Part shown: positions 6,396 to 11,566 of the stretch, piece by piece | How positions within the stretch are numbered: position 1 is the stretch's first letter | Layout: every line of letters starts with the position of its first letter | From: JBHEKP01 sp041859375 | Lineage (GTDB): Bacteria; Hydrogenedentota; Hydrogenedentia; Hydrogenedentales; CAITNO01 | Assembly: GCA_041859375.1 (NCBI GenBank) | Contig: JBHEKP010000078.1 | Coordinates: 1 to 11,566 of the forward strand | Direction of reading: 5' to 3' | DNA length: 11,566 bases | Translations under genes and position numbers: made by a program | Notes under the pieces: model-generated | What the model was told of the DNA's origin: nothing | The model's input: the letters and a program-made list of their open reading frames with translations, nothing else | The model's database searches: none

Positions 6396-6441
6396 CCCCC
6401 GCGAGGCATGCAACGCGGGGGCCAACCCCCGGGGACTCCCC
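6396..6441 (+). promoter_or_regulatory. Leader with mutually exclusive GC hairpins ahead of the nucleotidase start
   Basis: Hairpin A pairs CCCCCGCG (6396-6403) with CGCGGGGG (6414-6421), an 8-bp perfect stem with a 10-base loop. Hairpin B pairs CGGGGG (6416-6421) with CCCCCG (6426-6431), using the same G run, so A and B cannot coexist. Hairpin C pairs GGGG (6431-6434) with CCCC (6438-6441), ending directly at the ATG; its G run is also the only ribosome-site-like sequence. The layout could switch access to the start. There is no T-run after any stem, so control by start sequestration is likelier than termination. This is inference from base pairing. Confidence 0.45.
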
Positions 6442-7434
6442 ATGATCGACCTGTCCTCCCATGAAATGCGGGTGATGTATTCCTTCCTGCGCGAGGCGTC
6501 GGAACTGGCGCGGCGCGTGCAGGGCGGCATGACGGTGGAACGGCACACCAAGGGCGACCTGTCGCCGGTGACCGTGGCGGACTATGCCATCCAGGCGCTG
6601 GCGGGTCAGCGGCTCTGCGGGGCCTTTACCGGCATGACCCTGGTGGCCGAGGAGGACGCGCGCGCCCTGTCCGCGCCGGAGGGCGCGCCGGTGCTGGAGC
6701 GGGTGGTGCATTTTGTGTCCGCCTTCATCGAGGGGGCCACGGACGCGGCAGTGTGCGAATGGATAGACCGGGGCGCGGCGGAGCCGGGCCGGGTTTTCTG
6801 GACGCTGGACCCGATAGACGGGACGAAGGGCTTTCTGCGCGGCGGCCAGTACGCCGTGGCGCTGGGGCTGGTGGAGGACGGGCGGCCCGTGCTGGGCGGG
6901 CTTGCCTGCCCGGCCCTCGACGCGGAATGCGCCCCCACGGCGGGCGGCGGCATGGTGGCGCTGGCGCGGCGGGGCGAGGGCGCGTGGCGCTGCGCCGACC
7001 TCGACGGCGCGCCGTGGCGTCAACTGCGCGTTTCGGAATGCGACGACCCGCGCGCGGCGCGGCTGATGCGGTCCATGGAGGCGGCCCACACGGACACGGG
7101 CCAGATTGACGCCATTGCGCGGGAGATGGGGCTGGCGGGGGAGCCGGTGCCCATGGACAGCCAGGCGAAGTTTGCCGTGCTGGCGGCGGGCCACGGCGAG
7201 CTGCTGCTGCGGCTCCTCTCCCCGACGCGGCCCGACTACAAGGAGAAGATTTGGGACCACGCGGGCGGGGCCATCGTGCTGGAGGAGGCGGGCGGAAGGG
7301 TCACCGACCTTTACGGAAAAGCCCAGGACTTCTCCCACGGCCGCACCCTCGCGGCCAACACGGGGCTGCTCGCGTCGAACGGCGCGCTCCATGACCGCGC
7401 CCTCGCGGCGGTGCGGCGGGTGCTGGCAGGCTGA
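6442..7434 (+). CDS. 3'(2'),5'-bisphosphate nucleotidase, HAL2/CysQ type
   Basis: A cytosolic magnesium-dependent, typically lithium-sensitive phosphatase of the inositol monophosphatase superfamily. It is expected to hydrolyse 3'-phosphoadenosine 5'-phosphate (pAp, from sulfate assimilation and carrier-protein loading) to AMP. At 330 residues it is closer to the HAL2/SAL1 subgroup of yeast, plants and cyanobacteria than to the shorter E. coli CysQ. Motifs in order are KGDLSPVTVADYAIQ (37-51), LVAEED with metal ligand E70, WTLDPIDGTKGFLRGGQYAVALGL (split as WTLDPIDGTKG and FLRGGQYAVALGL) with D123 and D126, and KEKIWDHAGG with D272. The GTKGFLRGGQYAV stretch is diagnostic of the subgroup. The ATG at 6442 gives the family N-terminus; its ribosome site is poor (GGGG within a hairpin). 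No sulfate-assimilation gene is adjacent. Inositol-phosphate substrates are possible but less likely. Confidence 0.92.
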   Translation: MIDLSSHEMRVMYSFLREASELARRVQGGMTVERHTKGDLSPVTVADYAIQALAGQRLCGAFTGMTLVAEEDARALSAPEGAPVLERVVHFVSAFIEGATDAAVCEWIDRGAAEPGRVFWTLDPIDGTKGFLRGGQYAVALGLVEDGRPVLGGLACPALDAECAPTAGGGMVALARRGEGAWRCADLDGAPWRQLRVSECDDPRAARLMRSMEAAHTDTGQIDAIAREMGLAGEPVPMDSQAKFAVLAAGHGELLLRLLSPTRPDYKEKIWDHAGGAIVLEEAGGRVTDLYGKAQDFSHGRTLAANTGLLASNGALHDRALAAVRRVLAG

Positions 7435-7444
7435 GCCGCGCCGG

Positions 7445-7474
7445 TTGCGGACGGGGCGGATATCATGCGATAGT
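7445..7474 (+). promoter_or_regulatory. Possible promoter for the ComEA-like / glycosidase-like pair
   Basis: TTGCGG (7445-7450) and GATAGT (7469-7474) are 18 bases apart, and TGC before the -10 gives an extended -10 like the one at 6365-6373. Matches to consensus are only 3/6 and 4/6. The next 66 bases to the ATG are very GC-rich, with a GGCGCGCC palindrome but no clear terminator. Confidence 0.3.
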
Positions 7475-7540
7475 GGGGCGCGCCGCCCGCGCCGCGCGGA
7501 CGGGGTTTGATGTTGGACCGGGGACATTGGAGCAAGGGGC

Positions 7541-8344
7541 ATGTTTTCTCCCAACCGGCTGTTGACGCGCAAGGAACAGGCGCTGCTTTCCATTTTCACC
7601 CTGGTGGTGCTGGCGGGCACGGGCGCGCTGCTCTGGCAGGCGCGCCGCATGAACACCCCCGCCGCCCCGGCCGCGGAGACAACCCCGGCGCAGACCGCAC
7701 CCGCCACAGCCCCGCCGCAGGCCGCCATGCCCCCCGCGCCGGTCCAGCCGGCGGCCCAGGCCGCGCCGGTTGCCGCCCCCACCCCCCCGGAGAAGGACAT
7801 TGCCGTGGCGGTGCGCGGCGGCGTGCGCCGCGAGGGACTGTACCGGCTGCCGCCGGACAGCCGGGTGTCTGATCTCATCATGGAGGCGGGCGGCGCCGCG
7901 CCCGGATCGGACCTTTCCGAACTGAACCTCGCCGCGCCTCTGGTGGACGGCACCACCCTGACCGTGCCCGTGGCGGCGACGGCTGAAAGGGCCGGTGACC
8001 GCATCATCGCGCGGGGCCCCTCCCACACCGCCGCGTCCAACCCCGCCGCCTACCTGGGGGTTGCGGCCCCCGCGCCCGCACCCGCACCGGCCCCGCCGCC
8101 TGCGGACGGCGGTGTTCCCGCCGCCGCAACAGGCGGTTCCAGCGCGTCCGGCGGCATCCTCAACCTGAACACCGCCACCCAGGCGGAGCTGGAGACCCTG
8201 CCGGGCATCGGTCCGGCGCTGGCGCAGCGCATCATCGCCCACCGCCAGACCCGTCCCTTCCAAACCGTGGACGAGCTGAACGACGTTTCCGGCATCGGCG
8301 ACAAGCGGCTTGAGGCCGTGCGCGCGCTGGTGACCGCGCCTTAA
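7541..8344 (+). CDS. ComEA-like membrane-anchored DNA-binding protein (SLBB + helix-hairpin-helix)
   Basis: A 267-residue protein likely anchored in the inner membrane and facing outward, where ComEA proteins bind double-stranded DNA during natural transformation. Order of parts: short cytoplasmic N-terminus; TM helix at about 14-32; Ala/Pro/Thr-rich linker (38-82); SLBB-type beta-grasp domain (87-143, AVRGGVRREGLYRLPPDSRVSD and DGTTLTVP); a second Ala/Pro linker with an AP repeat (174-187); and a tandem HhH domain (206-265) with LNLNTATQAELETLPGIG (208-224) and VSGIGDKRLEAV (249-260). GIG hairpins in both HhH motifs are intact. The TM-SLBB-HhH order is that of Gram-positive ComEA; many Gram-negative ComEAs lack SLBB. 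GGAG lies 8 bases before the ATG. No comEC, pilin or other uptake gene is nearby, so a competence role is family inference. The glycosidase-like gene follows by 18 bases. Confidence 0.9.
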   Translation: MFSPNRLLTRKEQALLSIFTLVVLAGTGALLWQARRMNTPAAPAAETTPAQTAPATAPPQAAMPPAPVQPAAQAAPVAAPTPPEKDIAVAVRGGVRREGLYRLPPDSRVSDLIMEAGGAAPGSDLSELNLAAPLVDGTTLTVPVAATAERAGDRIIARGPSHTAASNPAAYLGVAAPAPAPAPAPPPADGGVPAAATGGSSASGGILNLNTATQAELETLPGIGPALAQRIIAHRQTRPFQTVDELNDVSGIGDKRLEAVRALVTAP

Positions 8345-8362
8345 AAACCAAGGAGACATCCC

Positions 8363-10501
8363 ATGATTGCCGCATTCCTCATGCTTGGCGCAGTGCTCGC
8401 CGCGCCCGACGCCTCTTTCGCGCCCCGGCTGGAGACCCTGTCCTTTTATGTAGAACGGCTGGAGGCCATACCCGTGGGGCAGGAACTCGCGGATGAGAAG
8501 ACGGCGCGCATCAAGGGCCTCCGCGAAAAGGTGGCGGCGGGGGCCGCCGACGGGGCCGCATTCAACGCGCTGTACATGGACATAGACGTAGTGCGCCAGT
8601 GGCTGCTGGCCAACACGGTGGAAAAGCCCTCCCGCGCACCGGGCGTGTTTTCGGAAACAACCGACGCCTGGAAGACAGAATCGCCGGGGCTCACGCTGGA
8701 AATTTCGGCCAAAGACCTGGCCATGACCGTGCGCACGGCGGCGGGCGGCGAGTGGAAATTCTTCCCCTCGGACGACAAGGATTTGGAAATAGGCGGCAAA
8801 AAGGTCGCGCTGGCCGACGCGAAGGAGAAGAAGGCGGCGGAATTTTTCACCGGTTACAGCGCGGGCATGATGCTGACCCTTTCCGGCTATGAGGCCGCGC
8901 CCGGGCTGGAAATCCGCATCACCCACGGTCTTTCCGGCGGGGAGATGGTGGTGGACATTGCCGCGAAGGACACCGGCGCGGAGGCGGGCATCCTGGAATG
9001 GCCGAAGGCCGTGGAGACGGGGAACACCGCCGCCGATCTCGCCGTCATCCCCCGGATGCAGGGCATGCTCCTGCCGGGCGACTGGCCCGGCGCCATCACG
9101 GCCGCCGACCTGTGCAACTCGCGCAGCCTGTACATGCCCTGGTGGGGGCAGATCCGCGACGGCCACGGCGTCCAGGCCATCCTGGAAACGTCGAGCGACG
9201 GGGGCGCGTCCTACCGGCACCTGAAGGGCGGGCCCACCCGCATCGCGCCGCGCTGGTTCCCCACCCTGGGCCGCTTCGGCCACCTGCGCACCATCCGCTA
9301 CGTCTTCAGTGAAAACGCGACTTATGTCACCATGGCCAAGCGCTACCGCCGCCATGTGATCGAGCGCGGTGATTTCGTGTCCCTCCGGGAGAAACTGGCG
9401 CGCACGCCCGGCCTCGCGGAGGTCATCGGCCGCCCGGTGGTGCATGTGGGCGCGCTCTACCACTTCGTGCCCGAGGCCTCCCTGTTCAACAAGGAGAAGA
9501 TTGAGAACAACCACGCGCTCACCACCTTCGACCAGATCCGCGAAAGCCTGGAGGGGCTCCACGCGAAGGGCCTCGGCTCCGCCTATGTGCACCTCGACGG
9601 ATGGGGCTTCCACGGTTATGACAACGCCCATCCCGATGTGATGCCCGCGGGCGCGGAGCAGGGCGGCGTGGAGGGGCTGCGCAAACTGGCCGACACCTGC
9701 GCCGCCATGAACTACTTCTTCGCGGTGCACGACCAGTACCGCGACTTCTACTACAACGCCGCCTCCTTCGACGACCGGCTCACCGTGACCCGGCTGGACG
9801 GATCGCGGGAGGAACACAGCACCTGGTGCGGCGGTCCCCAGACCATCATCAGCCCGCGCTTCTCCCCCGGTTACGTGCGCCGCAACCACGACTGGTTCGC
9901 CGCCAACGGCGTGAAAGTGCGCGGCGCCTACCTGGACGTGTTCTCCGTGGTGCCGCTGGAGGAGAGCGCCCAGCCGGGCCACCCCATGACCCGCGCCGAA
10001 TGCGCCGAACACCGACGCGACTGCTTCGACCTGCTCCGCGCGCGGGGGTATGTGGTCAGCTCCGAGGAGCCCACGGACTACCTGGCCGGATCCATTGACC
10101 TGGTCCACCACGGCCCCTATCCCACCCTGCCCAACATCGGGGGCGGCGACGCCTGCGGCATCCCCGCGCCCCTCTTCAACCTCGTGTACCACGACAGCCT
10201 GCTCACCCCCTGGGACATGGGCGAGGACGGCGGCTGGGGCATCCCCAACGGCGACGCGGGCCGTGTCCACTGCCTGTTGAACGCGGGCCTGCCCTACATC
10301 GGCCCCGGCGCCGACGAGGCAACGGTTGCGCGGGTGAAGGAGGCCGCCGCGCTCGCGGAGCGCTGCGCCTTCAGCGAAATGACCAACCACGAGTTCCTGG
10401 ACGCGTCCATGCGCAAACAGCGGAGCACCTTCGCCGACGGCACCACGGTCACCGTGGACTTCGCCGCGAAAACCGCCGAGGTGTCGCCGCCGGTGAAATA
10501 A
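8363..10501 (+). CDS. Large exported glycoside-hydrolase-like protein (DUF5696-like), uncharacterised
   Basis: A 712-residue protein with strong AAGGAG 7 bases before ATG. The first 14 residues are hydrophobic and end in AA before PDA, a short signal peptide lacking the usual basic n-region. An N-terminal beta-rich region (about 100-340), like the galactose-mutarotase-type fold preceding many TIM barrels, leads into a likely (beta/alpha)8 barrel (about 350-650). Barrel-like strands include YVHLDGWGFHGYDNAHPDVMP (split: YVHLDGWGFHG, DNAHPDVMP), YFFAVHDQYRDFYY (451-464), RGAYLDVFSVVPLEE (520-534), YVVSSEEPTDY (563-573) and DLVHHGPYPT. D525 as nucleophile and E568 or E569 as acid/base would fit a retaining enzyme distantly like GH101/GH129. 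The family name and catalytic guess come from memory and pattern, not a search. Substrate unknown; many His, Trp and Tyr residues in the barrel suggest a sugar-binding cleft. It is likely co-transcribed with the ComEA-like gene. Confidence 0.75.
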   Translation: MIAAFLMLGAVLAAPDASFAPRLETLSFYVERLEAIPVGQELADEKTARIKGLREKVAAGAADGAAFNALYMDIDVVRQWLLANTVEKPSRAPGVFSETTDAWKTESPGLTLEISAKDLAMTVRTAAGGEWKFFPSDDKDLEIGGKKVALADAKEKKAAEFFTGYSAGMMLTLSGYEAAPGLEIRITHGLSGGEMVVDIAAKDTGAEAGILEWPKAVETGNTAADLAVIPRMQGMLLPGDWPGAITAADLCNSRSLYMPWWGQIRDGHGVQAILETSSDGGASYRHLKGGPTRIAPRWFPTLGRFGHLRTIRYVFSENATYVTMAKRYRRHVIERGDFVSLREKLARTPGLAEVIGRPVVHVGALYHFVPEASLFNKEKIENNHALTTFDQIRESLEGLHAKGLGSAYVHLDGWGFHGYDNAHPDVMPAGAEQGGVEGLRKLADTCAAMNYFFAVHDQYRDFYYNAASFDDRLTVTRLDGSREEHSTWCGGPQTIISPRFSPGYVRRNHDWFAANGVKVRGAYLDVFSVVPLEESAQPGHPMTRAECAEHRRDCFDLLRARGYVVSSEEPTDYLAGSIDLVHHGPYPTLPNIGGGDACGIPAPLFNLVYHDSLLTPWDMGEDGGWGIPNGDAGRVHCLLNAGLPYIGPGADEATVARVKEAAALAERCAFSEMTNHEFLDASMRKQRSTFADGTTVTVDFAAKTAEVSPPVK

Positions 10502-10536
10502 CCCCGCAAGACCCCCTCAAAGGGCCGCCCCCACGG

Positions 10537-10565
10537 TTGACTTGGGGCGCGCCCGGCGGGACAAT
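10537..10565 (+). promoter_or_regulatory. Sigma-70-type promoter for rmlA
   Basis: TTGACT (10537-10542, 5/6 to TTGACA) is separated by exactly 17 bases from GACAAT (10560-10565, 4/6 to TATAAT). A start near 10572 gives a leader of about 30 bases ahead of rmlA. The spacer contains GGGCGCGCCC, a 10-base perfect palindrome at 10545-10554, which could be an operator. This is the best promoter match in the window. Confidence 0.55.
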
Positions 10566-10601
10566 GATTTCAAGCCGCGCATGCGGCCGGGAGATTCGCC
10601 C

Positions 10602-11486
10602 ATGAAAGGCATAGTGCTGGCGGGCGGCGCGGGAACGCGCCTGCACCCGCTCACCGTGGCGGTGAGCAAGCAGCTGCTTCCCGTCTACGACAAGCCGATG
10701 GTCTATTACCCCCTGAGCACGCTCATGATCGCGGGCATCCGCGACATCCTGCTCATCAGCACGCCCCACGACCTGCCGCTCTTCCGGCGGCTGCTGGGCG
10801 ACGGCGCGCAGTGGGGCGTCTCCATCGAATACGCCGAGCAGCCCCGGCCCGAGGGCCTGGCCCAGGCCTTTGTCATCGGCGCGGACTTCCTCGCGGACGG
10901 ACCCGCCGCGCTGGTGCTGGGCGACAACATCTTTTACGGCCACGGACTCACCGGCTCCCTGCAAAACGCCGCGAAACTCACCGACGGCGCGCTCATCTTC
11001 GCCTACTATGTCAGCGATCCCGAACGCTACGGCGTGGTGGAATTCGACGGCGCGGGACGGGCCGTGTCGCTGGAGGAAAAGCCGGAAAAGCCGAAAAGCC
11101 CCTATGCCGTGCCCGGCCTCTACTTCTACGGGCCCGACGTGGCGGAGAAGGCACGGAACCTGAAGCCGGGGGCGCGGGGCGAGCTGGAAATCACCGATCT
11201 GAACCGCCTCTACCTGGACGAGGACCGGCTCCGCGTCGAGGTGCTCGGCCGCGGCGTGGCCTGGCTCGACACGGGCACCAACCGCAGCCTCATGGAGGCG
11301 GGCCAGTTCGTGCAGGCCATCGAGGAGCGGCAGGGCCTGAAAATCGCCTGCCTGGAGGAAATCGCCCTGTGGCAGGGCTGGATCGGCCCCGATCAGGTCA
11401 AGGCCGCCTGCGACCGCATGGGAAAAAGCGCCTACGCCGCCTATCTCCGGCAACTGCTCCAGCGCCGCGCGGACGGCGGGGTGTAA
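10602..11486 (+). CDS. rmlA: Glucose-1-phosphate thymidylyltransferase
   Basis: A cytosolic enzyme joining dTTP and glucose-1-phosphate to dTDP-glucose and pyrophosphate (EC 2.7.7.24), the first step to dTDP-L-rhamnose and other dTDP sugars for surface glycans. The 294 residues are the size of the standard short (RmlA) form. Nucleotide loop G8-G9-A10-G11-T12-R13 and K23 in SKQLLPVYDKPMVYYPLST are intact. LGDNIFYGHGL carries metal ligand D108, EEKPEKPKS the sugar-phosphate lysine (K160), RGELEITD E194, and WLDTGT the second metal ligand D223. The start is ATG 10602 with GGGAG 8 bases upstream; the frame stays open further upstream but only this start gives the family MKGIVLAGG. rmlB, rmlC and rmlD are not in the window, and the following gene starts 48 bases later. 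A feedback site at the dimer interface is known in the family; nothing here suggests its loss. Confidence 0.97.
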   Translation: MKGIVLAGGAGTRLHPLTVAVSKQLLPVYDKPMVYYPLSTLMIAGIRDILLISTPHDLPLFRRLLGDGAQWGVSIEYAEQPRPEGLAQAFVIGADFLADGPAALVLGDNIFYGHGLTGSLQNAAKLTDGALIFAYYVSDPERYGVVEFDGAGRAVSLEEKPEKPKSPYAVPGLYFYGPDVAEKARNLKPGARGELEITDLNRLYLDEDRLRVEVLGRGVAWLDTGTNRSLMEAGQFVQAIEERQGLKIACLEEIALWQGWIGPDQVKAACDRMGKSAYAAYLRQLLQRRADGGV

Positions 11487-11534
11487 TCGAAGATCATCTG
11501 ACGGAAAAACCATCATCCAGGGAGGGATGAGAAA

Positions 11535-11566
11535 ATGACTGCATGGAGGAAGGCGGCCAAGATCGC
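11535..11566 (+). CDS. Start of an unidentified gene (3' truncated by the window)
   Basis: ATG at 11535 opens a frame reading MTAWRKAAKIA to the window edge. GGGAGGG sits about 9 bases upstream, a good ribosome site. The basic, alanine-rich beginning would suit a signal peptide or membrane anchor, but eleven residues are too few to identify it. It lies 48 bases after the rmlA stop, so it may share its transcript. An overlapping ATG at 11527 reads only three codons (M-R-K) before a TGA that overlaps this start. Confidence 0.55.
   Translation, partial: MTAWRKAAKI

Noticed and set aside
7471..7500. GC-rich palindromic stretch after the nucleotidase gene considered as a terminator
   Set aside because: No stable single hairpin followed by a T-run can be drawn; the following bases are GGGGTTTGATG.
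6367..8040. A 557-codon minus-strand open frame over the nucleotidase and comEA-like genes
   Set aside because: Low-complexity Arg/Ala/Gly/His-rich translation with no family features; it covers two well-supported plus-strand genes.
8070..8100. Short GC-rich tandem repeat resembling a microsatellite
   Set aside because: It encodes the Ala-Pro linker of the ComEA-like protein in frame; a coding repeat is sufficient explanation.
7463..10390. A 975-codon open frame on the minus strand opposite the ComEA-like and glycosidase-like genes
   Set aside because: It is a composition artefact: high GC in third positions removes stops from the complementary frame. Its protein is His/Gly/Arg/Val-rich, without recognisable domains, and the plus-strand genes have ribosome sites and clear motifs.

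Overview
This is a compact, GC-rich (roughly two-thirds or more G+C) stretch of bacterial chromosome. It carries ten complete protein genes and two partial genes at its edges. I see no rRNA, tRNA, CRISPR array, insertion sequence or prophage gene. The gene set suggests a free-living, deep-branching environmental bacterium of the Planctomycetota/Hydrogenedentota type. It includes a flavodiiron protein, alanine dehydrogenase, bacterial phosphatidylcholine synthase, an eukaryote-like HAL2-type bisphosphate nucleotidase, an SLBB-type ComEA and a large exported glycosidase-like protein. That placement is an inference from gene content and composition; no marker gene in the window settles it.

Left part (1-2580). 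The tail of an unrecognised plus-strand gene ends base-to-base against a minus-strand pair, alanine dehydrogenase (ald) followed 22 bases later by a flavodiiron protein. The pair probably forms one transcript for alanine/NADH turnover and O2 or NO reduction. A perfect GCGCG-N5-CGCGC inverted repeat lies upstream of ald, where a promoter spacer could be.

Middle-left (2581-5335), minus strand. Four genes run ruvX, mltG, pcs and a small one-TM orphan. ruvX and mltG are 3 bases apart, mltG and pcs overlap by one base (TGATG), and the orphan follows 38 bases later. This looks like an operon joining Holliday-junction/rRNA processing, peptidoglycan chain termination and phosphatidylcholine synthesis. 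The orphan is clearly lower in GC (about 54 % by hand count) than its neighbours.

Centre (5438-7434). A CHAD-domain (polyphosphate-binding type) protein on minus and a HAL2/CysQ-type 3'(2'),5'-bisphosphate nucleotidase on plus diverge from a 113-base intergenic region. The nucleotidase leader holds two mutually exclusive GC hairpins and a third hairpin that ends at the start codon. This is the most structured non-coding DNA in the window.

Right part (7541-11566), plus strand. A membrane-anchored SLBB + helix-hairpin-helix ComEA-like protein is followed 18 bases later by a 712-residue exported glycoside-hydrolase-like protein (DUF5696-like, distant to GH101/GH129 in my reading). Next comes rmlA/rfbA (glucose-1-phosphate thymidylyltransferase) with its own recognisable promoter, then the first codons of another gene. 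rmlA supplies dTDP-glucose for surface polysaccharide.

Most of the window is ordinary housekeeping. The best leads are the nucleotidase leader hairpins, the uncharacterised glycosidase-like protein and the atypical orphan. I do not see convincing evidence for a whole new defence or mobile system.
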